DNA from: an uncultured Coriobacteriaceae bacterium | GTDB taxonomy: Bacteria; Actinomycetota; Coriobacteriia; Coriobacteriales; Atopobiaceae | Reading direction: 5' to 3' | Length of the DNA stretch: 63,523 bases | Assembly: GCA_902788705.1 (NCBI GenBank) | Contig: CADALE010000025.1 | Location: 1 to 63,523 of the forward strand | Shown: in pieces, positions 44,198 through 52,997 of the stretch | How the letters are laid out: each line of letters starts with the position of its first letter | Numbering within the stretch: position 1 is the first letter of the stretch | Position numbers and translations under genes: made by a program | Notes under the pieces: generated by a model | Seen by the model: only the letters and a program-made list of their open reading frames with translations | Told to the model about the DNA's origin: nothing | Database searches by the model: none

Positions 44198-45454
44198 GTG
44201 CAACGACTCGCCAAGCTTAGGTCATTCGTCGTCGACGACCACCGCTACGTGTTTCTGGGCACGTCGGTGGTGGCCGCCATCGGCATCTGGTTCAGCATGC
44301 AGCGCCGCTCGGCGCTCAGCTTACTTGCGGGCGCCTACACCGTGGAGGTGTGCCTCTACTGGTTTCTCATGGGGTGGCTTGCGCTCTCGGCGGTGGCGCT
44401 CGTGCTCAAGCTCACGCACTGGGACAGCTACGCCGAGTGGTCGCCCCTGCGCCGCAAGCCGCTGAGCACGATCGTGCGCTGGCTCTCCTACGGGGTGTGG
44501 GCCACGACGGCCGCACTGTTCGTCGACCGTGCGGTGATGGGCTTCCTCTCGGTCACCTCCACGGCGCTCGCGCAGGACAAGAACCCCTCCGACTTCCTCA
44601 GCTCCATCGTGTACATGGTGGACAAGAGCTGGGGCATCATCGCGCAGGGCGTGCTCACTACGGTTGGCCTGTCGGTCATGGGTACGCTCATCGCGTTCGT
44701 GCTGGCCATCGGCCTGGTGTTCCTGCGCATCCAGACCATCGACCGCTCGGACAACGACTTCGTGCGCTTCGTCAAGCACGCGGGCGTGCTCTTCGCCAAG
44801 GTGTACTCGACCGTGGTGCGTGGCACGCCCATGATGGTGCAGGGCATGCTCATCTACTTCACCGGGTTTGGCCTGCTCAAGGGCACGGGCATGACGGTCT
44901 CCGAAATCGGGGCCATCTGGTCCACCTTCGTGGCGGGCCTCGTCACCATCTCGCTCAACTCCACGGCCTACATGATGGAGGTGCTGCGCGGCGGCATCGA
45001 GGCCGTGGACCCCGGCCAGAACGAGGCGGCGCGCAGCCTGGGCCTCTCGCAGTGGCAGGCCATGATCAAGGTGGTCTTCCCGCAAGGCATCAAGAACGCC
45101 ATCCCCGCGCTCTCCAACGAGCTGGTGGTCAACATCAAGGACTCGTCGGTGCTGTCGGTCATTGGCGTGTTCGACCTCATGTTTGCTACCAAGACGGTGG
45201 TGGGCATCTACTTCAAGCAGGTGGAGATGTATGCCGTGGCGGCCGTGGTGTACCTGTGCCTCACCATGGTGGCCAGCTGGCTTCTGGGCAAGTTCGCGCG
45301 GCACCTGTCGGTCGAGCCCCAGCCGCTTACCAGCGTGTCCGACATGACCTCCACGGTGGGCACGGTGGCAGGCACCGGCAGCTCGCGATACTCGCTTGAC
45401 CGCAAGCGGGCCGACGCGGCCCAGGAGGCGGCGACGTTCGGAACGGAGAGGTGA
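44198..45454 (+). CDS. Polar amino-acid-type ABC transporter permease
   Basis: 418-residue inner-membrane permease. The N-terminal ~130 residues hold three extra hydrophobic helices, then the HisM/GlnP-type transmembrane domain begins ([23 protein letters not shown]) and ends with the EAA-loop [31 protein letters not shown], which docks the ATPase. The C-terminus is a Ser/Thr-rich tail. GTG 44198 follows AAGGAAGGAGG. Longer than the ~230-residue standard permease because of the N-terminal part. Confidence 0.88.
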   Translation: MQRLAKLRSFVVDDHRYVFLGTSVVAAIGIWFSMQRRSALSLLAGAYTVEVCLYWFLMGWLALSAVALVLKLTHWDSYAEWSPLRRKPLSTIVRWLSYGVWATTAALFVDRAVMGFLSVTSTALAQDKNPSDFLSSIVYMVDKSWGIIAQGVLTTVGLSVMGTLIAFVLAIGLVFLRIQTIDRSDNDFVRFVKHAGVLFAKVYSTVVRGTPMMVQGMLIYFTGFGLLKGTGMTVSEIGAIWSTFVAGLVTISLNSTAYMMEVLRGGIEAVDPGQNEAARSLGLSQWQAMIKVVFPQGIKNAIPALSNELVVNIKDSSVLSVIGVFDLMFATKTVVGIYFKQVEMYAVAAVVYLCLTMVASWLLGKFARHLSVEPQPLTSVSDMTSTVGTVAGTGSSRYSLDRKRADAAQEAATFGTER

Positions 45455-45459
45455 GCGCG

Positions 45460-46221
45460 ATGGCAACGTTCATGACCACAGAGCCGCTCATCCGCGTGGA
45501 GGGCCTCAGCAAGTCGTTTGGCAGCCACCTCGTGCTGAAGGACATCGACTTCGCCGTCAACTCGGGCGAGGTGGTCACCATCATCGGCGCGTCGGGCAGC
45601 GGCAAGTCAACGCTGCTGCGCTGCATGAACCTACTGGAGACGCCCGACTCGGGGCACATCTGGTTTCACGGCGAGGACCTCGCGGCCGACCGTGTCAACA
45701 TCAACCGGCTGCGCGAGCGCATCGGCATGGTGTTCCAGAGCTTCAATCTGTTCAACAACATGAACGTGCTGGACAACTGCATGCTGGCTCCGGTCACGCT
45801 GCACAAGATGGGCCGTGCCGATGCCGAGCGCCTGGTGCGGCGCAACCTCGAGGCCGTGGGCCTGTCCGACTTCGTGAACGCCCCGGCCACGTCGCTGTCG
45901 GGTGGCCAGAAGCAGCGCGTAGCCATCGCGCGGGCCCTGTGCATGAAGCCCGACCTGATGCTGTTTGACGAGCCTACCTCGGCGCTTGACCCCGAGATCG
46001 TGGGCGAGGTGCTGGGCGTCATGCGCGACCTGGCGGCCGAGGGCATGACCATGGTGGTGGTCACGCACGAGATGGCATTCGCCAAGGGTGTGAGCGACAA
46101 GGTGGTGTTCATGGACCAGGGCGTCATTGCCGAGGAGGGGTCGCCGCAGGAGATGTTCACCGCGCCGCGACTGCCGCGCACGCGCGAGTTCCTGTCCCGC
46201 TACCTCGAGGACCAGGGGTAG
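45460..46221 (+). CDS. Polar amino-acid-type ABC transporter ATPase
   Basis: 253-residue GlnQ/HisP-type ATPase: Walker [11 protein letters not shown] (about 40-49), Q-loop MVFQSFNLF, signature LSGGQKQR, Walker [13 protein letters not shown], and the switch His in VVVTHEM. It energises the permease encoded just upstream. ATG 45460 follows GGAGAGG at 8 nt; a GTG at 45451 would overlap the permease stop. A 52-bp repeat array follows the stop. Confidence 0.93.
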   Translation: MATFMTTEPLIRVEGLSKSFGSHLVLKDIDFAVNSGEVVTIIGASGSGKSTLLRCMNLLETPDSGHIWFHGEDLAADRVNINRLRERIGMVFQSFNLFNNMNVLDNCMLAPVTLHKMGRADAERLVRRNLEAVGLSDFVNAPATSLSGGQKQRVAIARALCMKPDLMLFDEPTSALDPEIVGEVLGVMRDLAAEGMTMVVVTHEMAFAKGVSDKVVFMDQGVIAEEGSPQEMFTAPRLPRTREFLSRYLEDQG

Positions 46222-46234
46222 GCCGGGCTGGGCG

Positions 46235-46556
46235 TGTCGGAAGCACTGCGAGGACGCCACGCTTCCGACATGGCAGCGGCCCCGGATGTCGGAAGTGTTG
46301 CACGTGTGCCACGCTTCCGACGCGGCGGAGGTCCAAAATGTCGGAAGTGCTGTGGGGACGCCACGCTTCCGACATGGCAACGGCCCCGGATGTCGGAAGT
46401 GCCGTGGGGATGCCACGCTTCCGACGCGGCGGAGGTCCAAAATGTCGGAAGTGCTGTGGGGATGCCACGCTTCCGACGCGGCGGAGGTCCAAAATGTCGG
46501 AAGTGCAGCGAGGATGCCACGCTTCCGACACAGCAGGGGTCCCGGATGTCGGAAGC
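46235..46556. repeat. Array A: tandem 52-bp repeat, seven copies of the TGTCGGAAG core
   Basis: TGTCGG cores start at 46235, 46287, 46339, 46391, 46443, 46495 and 46547, always 52 bp apart. Each unit has GTCGGAAG and CTTCCGAC arms that can pair within a unit or with the neighbour. Units differ mainly in two alternating inter-arm segments (GCGGCGGAGGTCCAAAA and ATGGCAGCGGCCCCGGA types). It fills most of the 372-nt gap between the ABC ATPase and the amidohydrolase. Since 52 is not a multiple of 3, it is not a protein repeat. Confidence 0.92.
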
Positions 46557-46593
46557 GCGATGTGAGAGCGGGTGGTCGAAGGTGGCCAGGCCC

Positions 46594-48228
46594 ATGGCGC
46601 CAGACTACGTCATAACCAGCGAGCACGTGTTCGCCGGGGTGCCAGATTGCGACGAGGTGCGCCCGCTGGCCGTGGCGGTGCGTGACGGACGCATTGTGGC
46701 CGTCGTCCCGCGGGCCGACACCGCGGCCCTTGCCCACGGCGCGCCGGTGAGGGACTGGGGCGATGCCTTCGTGTGCCCCGGCTTCCACGACGCGCATCAG
46801 CACGTGTTCCACGCGGCCCTCTTTCCAAGCCACCTGGCCTGCGAGTATGCCGGAACCAGCGAGGACGAATGCGTGGCTCACCTGCGCACGTGGGCTGCAC
46901 GCCGCCCCGACGACGGCTCGTGGCTGGTGTGCCACGGTTGGCGCGAGGGCCTCTGGACCCCGCCTATCACCCCGACGCGCGCTTCGCTGGACCGGGCCTT
47001 TCCCCATCGTCCGGTGGCCATGTATTCCGGCGACGCGCACACCCTTTGGACCAACACGGCTGGCCTCGAGACCCTGGGCATCACGGACGACACCGTGCCA
47101 CCCACCGGTGGCAGCTTCGACCGCGATACAGAGGGGCGCCTCACGGGCGTGATCCGCGAGGCGCCGGGCATGGTGTACGTGGCCCGCGTGCTGTCATCCT
47201 TCTCCACCGAGCAGCTGTGCGGCATCTATCGCGACTACTTCCGTAGGCTCAACGCCATGGGCATCACGTCGGTGTGCGACATGGCCCTCTCCACGGTGCC
47301 GGGTGCTGACGGCATAAATCCGCAGGTATACGAGGCGCTCGAGGCCTCCGGCAACCTCTCGGTGCGCGCCCATCTGTTTCCGTGCCTGTCGGACGACCAG
47401 TCCAACCTCGAGGAACTGCAGGCGCGCCTCACGGGGCCTCGCCTGCGCGCTCCCGGCTTCAAGCAGTTCTTCGACGGGGTGAGCAGCCAGCACACCGCGT
47501 GGTGTGCCCAGCCGTACGAGAACCCACGCTTCCCAGGTGACGTGGGCCGGCCGACCGTGGCGCCCGAGCGCATGCGCCAGCTGGTGCTGTCCGCCGCGGC
47601 GCGCGGCCATGCGGTGCGCATCCATGCCATCGGTGACGCCGCCGTGCACGAGGCCATAGGCATCTTTGACGAGGCCCACCGCCGCTACGGGCCACCAAGC
47701 CGGGGCCGAAACACCCTGGAGCACGTCGAGGACATCCAGCCCAACGACATCGCGCGACTGCGCGAGGCGCACGTGCTTGCCTCCGTGCAGCCGCCCCACG
47801 TGACCATCGACCTTGCCCAGCCTGCGCGCGACCTTGGCGAATGGCGCGCGCGGCGCATGTGGCCGTTTGCGGAGATGCTGGCTGCGGGTGTGTGCCTCGC
47901 GCTGGGCACCGATGTGCCGGTGGTGCCTCCCACCAGTACCGATGTGCTGTACACCGCGGTCACGCGGCAGACGCCGGTGGGGCACGAGCCCGAGGGCGGC
48001 TGGTACCCGCAGCATCGCATCACGCGGGCCCAGGCGCTGCGTGCGTACAGCCTGGGCGGTGCGCAGGCCGTGGGTCGCGAGCGCGAGCTGGGCAGCCTTG
48101 AGCCAGGCAAGCTAGCCGACCTGTGCGCGTGGGACACCAACCTCCTGGCCTGTGACGACGATCGCATCCAGCGGGCACGGTGCCTTGCCTGCATCGTGGC
48201 GGGCGAGCAGGTGACGGGCCGGCCCTGA
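46594..48228 (+). CDS. YtcJ-like metal-dependent amidohydrolase
   Basis: 544-residue amidohydrolase-superfamily (Amidohydro_3) enzyme that hydrolyses an unknown amide or N-formyl/N-acyl substrate. Metal motif FHDAHQH near residue 68, DGVSSQHTAWC, HAIGDAAVHEAIGIF and the C-terminal GTDVPVVPPTSTD and SLEPGKLADLCAWD. An in-frame opening reaches back to 46234 through the 52-bp repeats, but that part is repeat-derived and unconserved, so ATG 46594 was chosen; no strong Shine-Dalgarno sequence. Cytosolic; no signal peptide. Confidence 0.85.
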   Translation: MAPDYVITSEHVFAGVPDCDEVRPLAVAVRDGRIVAVVPRADTAALAHGAPVRDWGDAFVCPGFHDAHQHVFHAALFPSHLACEYAGTSEDECVAHLRTWAARRPDDGSWLVCHGWREGLWTPPITPTRASLDRAFPHRPVAMYSGDAHTLWTNTAGLETLGITDDTVPPTGGSFDRDTEGRLTGVIREAPGMVYVARVLSSFSTEQLCGIYRDYFRRLNAMGITSVCDMALSTVPGADGINPQVYEALEASGNLSVRAHLFPCLSDDQSNLEELQARLTGPRLRAPGFKQFFDGVSSQHTAWCAQPYENPRFPGDVGRPTVAPERMRQLVLSAAARGHAVRIHAIGDAAVHEAIGIFDEAHRRYGPPSRGRNTLEHVEDIQPNDIARLREAHVLASVQPPHVTIDLAQPARDLGEWRARRMWPFAEMLAAGVCLALGTDVPVVPPTSTDVLYTAVTRQTPVGHEPEGGWYPQHRITRAQALRAYSLGGAQAVGRERELGSLEPGKLADLCAWDTNLLACDDDRIQRARCLACIVAGEQVTGRP

Positions 48229-48336
48229 CCTCGTCCGCAAAAGGGCTCCCGCACCCCAACCCCGTTTGCCGCCACGACCGCGCGGACCATGCGATGCGCT
48301 ACGATGGAGCTGCGATTTTGTGACGAAGGAGGAGCC

Positions 48337-50274
48337 ATGCAGGACGGATTTGTGAAGGTAGCTGCCCGTACGCCCGAGGTGCGCGTTGCCGACGTGGCCT
48401 TCAACGTGGACCAGTGCGTGCGCCAGGCGCGCGATGCCTGCGCCGACGGCGCAAAGGTGGTCGTGCTGCCGGAGCTTTGCCTCACGGGCTACACCTGCGA
48501 GGACCTCTTTTGGCAGGACGCCCTGCTTGACGCCGCGCAGCGCGGGCTCTACGCCTTCGCCGAGCAGACCTCCGCGCTTGACGCGCTGCTGTTCGTGGGC
48601 GTGCCCTGGCGCGTGAACGGCAAGCTGTACAACTGCGCCGCCGCCGTCTGCTGCGGGGACGTCCTGGCCCTCATTCCCAAGACGCACGTGCCCAACTACC
48701 ACGAGTTCTACGAGCTGCGCCACTTTGCGCCGGCGCCCGCGCCTGGCTACGGCTTCGTGGAGCTGGGCCAAGGCGAGCCGGTGCCCTTCGGCACCAACGT
48801 GCTGCTGCGCTGCTCAACCATGCCCGACCTGGTGGTGGCCGCCGAGATCTGCGAGGATCTCTGGGCTCCCAACCCGCCCTCCATCGCGCATGCCATGGCC
48901 GGCGCCACGGTCATCGTCAACCTCTCGGCCTCCAACGCCATCGTGGGCAAGGCGGCCTACCGCCGCCAGCTGGTGGTGGGGCAGAGCGCGCGGCTGGTGT
49001 GCGGCTACGTGTACACCAGCGCGGGATGGGGCGAGTCCACCACCGACGTGGTGTTTGCCGGGCACGACATGGTGGCCGAGAACGGCACGCTGCTTGCGGA
49101 GTCGGCGCCCTTTGCCTCGGAAGACGCGATCAGCGAGATTGACGTGGCGGCCCTCGTGGCCGAGCGCATGCGCATGTCCACCTTCCGCACGGCGCTGGGC
49201 AGCGTGGACGGCGACGGTCCCGAGTACTGTGACGTCCCATTCTCGCTCGGGCGTGAGCGTACCCAGCTCACGCGCCACGTGGCGGCCCGCCCCTTCGTGC
49301 CGTCCGACGGCGCCGAGCGCGACGCGCGCTGCGAGGATGTGTTCACCATCCAGGCCTGGGGCCTGGCCAAGCGCCTCGAGCACACGCACTGCTCCACCGC
49401 GGTGGTGGGCGTGTCCGGCGGCCTCGACTCTACGCTGGCGCTGCTGGTCACGGTGCGCGCCTTCGACCTGTTGGGCCTTGACCGCAACGGCATCGTCGCG
49501 GTGACCATGCCGGGCTTTGGCACCACCGACCGCACGCACGGCAACGCCACCACGCTCTCGGATGCGCTGGGCGTACAGCTGCGCGAGGTGTCCATCGTGC
49601 CTGCGGTGCGCCAGCACTTCGCCGACATCGGCCACGACGAGCGCGTGCACGACGTGACCTACGAGAACTGCCAGGCACGCGAGCGCACGCAGATCCTCAT
49701 GGACATCGCCAACGAGGAGGGAGGCATGGTTATTGGCACCGGCGACCTCTCCGAGCTGGCGCTTGGCTGGGCCACCTACAACGGCGACCACATGAGCATG
49801 TACGGCGTGAATGGCGGCGTGCCCAAGACCCTGGTGCGCCACCTCGTGCGCTACGTGGCCGACACCTGCGACAACGACGCCGAGGCCGACATCCTCTACG
49901 ACGTGCTGGACACCCCCGTCTCGCCCGAGCTGCTGCCCGCCAACGAGGACGGCACCATCGCCCAGCAGACCGAGGACCTGGTGGGACCCTACGAGCTGCA
50001 CGACTTCTTCCTGTACCAGGTGCTGCGCCGCGGCTTCGCCCCGCGCAAGGTGTACCGCCTGGCCTGCTACGCGCTGGGCGACACCTACGACGAGGCAACC
50101 ATCCTGGCGTGGCTCAAGGTGTTCTACCGGCGGTTCTTTGCGCAGCAGTTCAAGCGCAGCTGCCTGCCCGACGGTCCCAAGGTGGGCAGCGTGGCGCTCA
50201 GCCCGCGTGGCGACCTGCGCATGCCCAGCGATGCCTGCGCCACCCTCTGGCTGGCCCAGCTCGAGGAGCTGTAG
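48337..50274 (+). CDS. nadE: Glutamine-dependent NAD+ synthetase
   Basis: Last step of NAD synthesis from deamido-NAD. 645 residues: N-terminal nitrilase-type glutaminase (Glu in VVLPELCLTGYTCEDLF, Lys in IPKTHVPNYHEFYE, catalytic Cys in AAEICEDLW near residue 172), then the PP-loop synthetase (VSGGLDSTLALLV near 361; GTGDLSELALGW; GGVPKTLVRHLV). ATG 48337 follows AAGGAGGAG; the upstream ATG at 48289 has no such site. The fused form lets the enzyme use glutamine. Confidence 0.95.
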   Translation: MQDGFVKVAARTPEVRVADVAFNVDQCVRQARDACADGAKVVVLPELCLTGYTCEDLFWQDALLDAAQRGLYAFAEQTSALDALLFVGVPWRVNGKLYNCAAAVCCGDVLALIPKTHVPNYHEFYELRHFAPAPAPGYGFVELGQGEPVPFGTNVLLRCSTMPDLVVAAEICEDLWAPNPPSIAHAMAGATVIVNLSASNAIVGKAAYRRQLVVGQSARLVCGYVYTSAGWGESTTDVVFAGHDMVAENGTLLAESAPFASEDAISEIDVAALVAERMRMSTFRTALGSVDGDGPEYCDVPFSLGRERTQLTRHVAARPFVPSDGAERDARCEDVFTIQAWGLAKRLEHTHCSTAVVGVSGGLDSTLALLVTVRAFDLLGLDRNGIVAVTMPGFGTTDRTHGNATTLSDALGVQLREVSIVPAVRQHFADIGHDERVHDVTYENCQARERTQILMDIANEEGGMVIGTGDLSELALGWATYNGDHMSMYGVNGGVPKTLVRHLVRYVADTCDNDAEADILYDVLDTPVSPELLPANEDGTIAQQTEDLVGPYELHDFFLYQVLRRGFAPRKVYRLACYALGDTYDEATILAWLKVFYRRFFAQQFKRSCLPDGPKVGSVALSPRGDLRMPSDACATLWLAQLEEL

Positions 50275-50312
50275 GCGCCGGTCGTCAGGGGTATCCCCCG
50301 TCGGCCGCGGGA

Positions 50313-50508
50313 TGTCGGGATCGCTGCGCGCACGCCACGCTCCCGACACCTGAGGGCGCCCAGATGTCGGAATCGCTGCGCGCACGCCGCGCTCCCGACA
50401 CCAGGCGGCCCCAAAATGTCGGAATCGCTGCGGGTATGCCACGCTCCCGACACCTGAGGGCGCCCGGATGTCGGAAGTGCTGTACGCACGCCACGCTCCC
50501 GACACCAC
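50313..50508. repeat. Array B: tandem 52-bp repeat, four copies
   Basis: TGTCGG cores start at 50313, 50365, 50417 and 50469, exactly 52 bp apart, followed in each unit by a CGCTCCCGACA arm. The design matches array A but most copies read GTCGG(A/G)ATCG and inter-arm segments differ. The remaining gap to the next gene (50509-50725) holds a 16-bp palindrome and AT-rich promoter-like DNA. Confidence 0.9.
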
Positions 50509-50575
50509 CTCAGCTGCGGGGCACAATTGCATATGTCATACAAATACTGGCACTCTACCTGCTGTTTTGGGTGCC

Positions 50576-50591
50576 GTGGCATCGATGCCAC
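50576..50591. promoter_or_regulatory. 16-bp perfect palindrome upstream of the Fbp-type transporter
   Basis: GTGGCATCGATGCCAC reads the same on both strands. It lies 135 nt before the receptor gene; AT-rich DNA (ACATAAAATAGTATACA near 50653) that could include the -10 region follows, and a second hairpin CCCGAGGTG/CACTTCGGG surrounds 50685-50703. A candidate operator, regulator unknown. Confidence 0.4.
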
Positions 50592-50725
50592 TTACCCGTG
50601 CGTTGTGGCCGTTCGCCCAAAGGGGCCCCGTTGTGGGCTCTACACAAGATGTACATAAAATAGTATACAAGCATCGGTATGTTGCCCGAGGTGGGCACTT
50701 CGGGCCTGAGCAAGGGAGAGTACCT

Positions 50726-51793
50726 ATGGACACCAAGATGACCCGTCGTACGTTCCTGGGCGTTGCTGGTGGCGCCGCGATGGCGCTTGCCGCCTGCGGT
50801 GGCGGCAGCGAGCCTGAGGCCACCGACACCGAGGCCACCGACGACGCCGCTACCGACGACGCCCCAGCTGGCGACGCTGGCAGCCTGATCGTGTACAGCC
50901 CGCACTCGGAGGAGGAGATCGCCATCGAGATCCCGCCGTTCGAGGAGCAGACCGGCATCAAGGTCGAGGTCGTCTCCGGCGGCGCCGGCGAGCTGATTCA
51001 GCGCATCGCCGCCGAGGCCAAGTCTCCCCAGGGCGACGTCCTGTTCGGTGGCTCCATGGGCACCTCGCTCGCGTCCCTCGACCTCTGGGAGGAGTACGTT
51101 CCCGAGGAGGATGCCAACGTCATGGAGCCCTACCGCTCCAAGGAGAAGAAGGTCAGCACCTACACGCTGGTCCCGACTGTCATCCTGGTCAACCCCGAGC
51201 TTTGCGAGGGCATCGAGATCAAGGGCTTCAACGACCTCCTGAACCCCGAGCTCAAGGGCAAGATCGCCTTCGCCGACCCCGCGGCCTCGTCGCTCTCCAA
51301 CGTGCTCGTCTTCAACATGCTGCTCGCCATGGGCGACGGCCAGAACTACGACGCTGGCTGGGACTGGATGGAGCAGTTCTGCGCCCAGCTCGACGGCAAG
51401 ATCCTTGACGGCTCCTCCAAGGTGCCCAAGGGCGTCGCTGACGGCGAGTATGCGGTGGGCCTCTCCCACGAGCTGTACTTCGCGTCCTACCGTGACTCCG
51501 GCATCGAGGCCGTCTGGCCCGAGGAGGGCTCCGCGGTCATCACCGGCCCGGCCCAGATCATCAAGGGCTGCCCGAACCTCGAGAACGCCAAGAAGTTCAT
51601 GGAGTACGTGCTGGGCAAGGACTTCCAGACCCGTTACATGGAGCAGCACAACGCCCGTACCGTCCGCTCCGACGTCGCCGCCCCCGAGGGCGTGCCCGCG
51701 TTCGACACCCTCAAGACCTTCGAGGAGCCGATCGTGACGTCCGAGGAGCAGGCTGCCGTCATCCAGAAGTTCCAGGATCTCGTCTTCGCATAG
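50726..51793 (+). CDS. Fbp-type (probable ferric iron) ABC substrate-binding lipoprotein
   Basis: 355-residue SBP_bac_6/8-type receptor. Twin-arginine signal (TRRTFLGVAGG) and lipobox (LAAC), followed by an Asp/Thr/Ala-rich linker. The receptor starts SLIVYSPHSEEEIAIEIPPFEEQTGIKVEVVSGGAGELIQRI and keeps FADPAASSLSNV; this pattern is shared by FbpA/AfuA iron and by phosphonate/thiamine-like receptors, so iron is likely but not certain. ATG follows AAGGGAGAG. First gene of an SBP-ATPase-permease operon. Confidence 0.88.
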   Translation: MDTKMTRRTFLGVAGGAAMALAACGGGSEPEATDTEATDDAATDDAPAGDAGSLIVYSPHSEEEIAIEIPPFEEQTGIKVEVVSGGAGELIQRIAAEAKSPQGDVLFGGSMGTSLASLDLWEEYVPEEDANVMEPYRSKEKKVSTYTLVPTVILVNPELCEGIEIKGFNDLLNPELKGKIAFADPAASSLSNVLVFNMLLAMGDGQNYDAGWDWMEQFCAQLDGKILDGSSKVPKGVADGEYAVGLSHELYFASYRDSGIEAVWPEEGSAVITGPAQIIKGCPNLENAKKFMEYVLGKDFQTRYMEQHNARTVRSDVAAPEGVPAFDTLKTFEEPIVTSEEQAAVIQKFQDLVFA

Positions 51794-51815
51794 ATTCGGC
51801 AGATAGGATAGTGTT

Positions 51816-51849
51816 CGGCAGTAGGTGCGCAGGCGCGTGCCTACTGCCG
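51816..51849 (+). terminator. Intra-operon hairpin between receptor and ATPase genes
   Basis: CGGCAGTAGG (51816-51825) pairs with CCTACTGCCG (51840-51849), followed by TTCTTGT. Such a hairpin would lower expression of the downstream ATPase and permease relative to the abundant receptor. Confidence 0.6.
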
Positions 51850-51881
51850 TTCTTGTCATACGTCCCCCATAGGAGGTAACC

Positions 51882-52997
51882 GTGGAGATTCGTGCAGAGC
51901 ATGTGGTCAAGATATATGAGGATGCTCCCACCCCAACCATCCCTGACCTGTCGTTGACCATCAAGGATGGGGAGCTCTTCACGCTCCTGGGGCCATCTGG
52001 CTGCGGCAAGACGACGCTGCTGCGCATCTTCGCGGGCTTCAACACCCTCGAGGGCGGCGAGTTCTACTTTGACGACAGGCCCATGAGCAGCGTGCCGCCC
52101 CAGAAGCGCAACATCGGCATGGTCTTCCAGAACTACGCCATCTTCCCGCACCTCAACGTCCGCGAGAACGTGGAGTTCGGCCTCAAGATGCGCAAGACCC
52201 CTGCCGACGAGATGAAGCGCAGGGTGGACGAGATCCTGAAGACGTGCAAGATCGAGGAGTACGCCGACCGCCTCCCCGACCGCCTGTCCGGTGGCCAGCA
52301 GCAGCGCATCGCCCTCGCGCGCGCCATCGTCATCAACCCCGGCGTCCTGCTCATGGACGAGCCCCTCTCCAACCTGGACGCCAAGCTCCGCATCGAGATG
52401 CGCACCACCGTGCGTGAGCTGCAGAAGCAGGTTGGCATCACCACGGTCTACGTCACGCACGACCAGGAGGAGGCGCTGTCCATCTCCGACCGCATCGCGG
52501 TCATGAAGCTGGGCGTCATCCAGCAGATCAACAACCCCATGGACATCTACCTGCGCCCCTACAACACCTTCGTCGCAAGCTTCATCGGCTTCTCCAACCT
52601 CTTCTACGGCACCGTCGAGAGCGTCGAGGGAAAGACGGTGAAGCTCAACGACGACTGCATCCTCACCATCCCCGAGCTTGTGGACGACGTCGTGGCAGGA
52701 CAGCGCGTCATCGTGTCCATGCGCCCCAACGAGTTCACCTATGCCGAGAAGGGCCTGGGCATGCGGGTCATCTCCAGCACCTTCCTGGGCCAGAACATGT
52801 GCTACAAGGTCGAGTTCATCGACTCCGAGGCGCTCGAGCTGGAGGACGAGAACGAGATCGACGAGCCCATGAACTATCTGCAGCGCCGCCTTGCCGACAA
52901 CGAGGTCGTGCACATCATTCCCATGGCCGACAAGGTCAACGTCTTCACGGAGGACGGCGAGCAGAGCCTCATCAAGGGGGTGACGCGCAATGGATAA
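51882..52997 (+). CDS. Fbp-type ABC transporter ATPase
   Basis: 371-residue FbpC/PotA-type ATPase with C-terminal TOBE-like regulatory part. Walker A GPSGCGKTTLLRIF (about 38-51), Q-loop MVFQNYAIFP, signature LSGGQQQRIAL, Walker B VLLMDEPLSNLD, and VTHDQEEA. C-terminal ~130 residues (FYGTVESVEGKTVKLNDDC onward) form the regulatory domain. Starts at GTG 51882 after AGGAGG. Overlaps the permease ATG by 8 nt. Confidence 0.93.
   Translation: MEIRAEHVVKIYEDAPTPTIPDLSLTIKDGELFTLLGPSGCGKTTLLRIFAGFNTLEGGEFYFDDRPMSSVPPQKRNIGMVFQNYAIFPHLNVRENVEFGLKMRKTPADEMKRRVDEILKTCKIEEYADRLPDRLSGGQQQRIALARAIVINPGVLLMDEPLSNLDAKLRIEMRTTVRELQKQVGITTVYVTHDQEEALSISDRIAVMKLGVIQQINNPMDIYLRPYNTFVASFIGFSNLFYGTVESVEGKTVKLNDDCILTIPELVDDVVAGQRVIVSMRPNEFTYAEKGLGMRVISSTFLGQNMCYKVEFIDSEALELEDENEIDEPMNYLQRRLADNEVVHIIPMADKVNVFTEDGEQSLIKGVTRNG

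Noticed and set aside
46235..46556. CRISPR array
   Set aside because: Inter-arm segments recur in alternating types, so they are not unique spacers; there are no cas genes and the arms form a palindromic unit instead.
46234..46593. In-frame N-terminal extension of the amidohydrolase
   Set aside because: The frame runs through the 52-bp non-triplet repeat and gives unrelated Cys/Arg-rich sequence; the enzyme aligns from ATG 46594.
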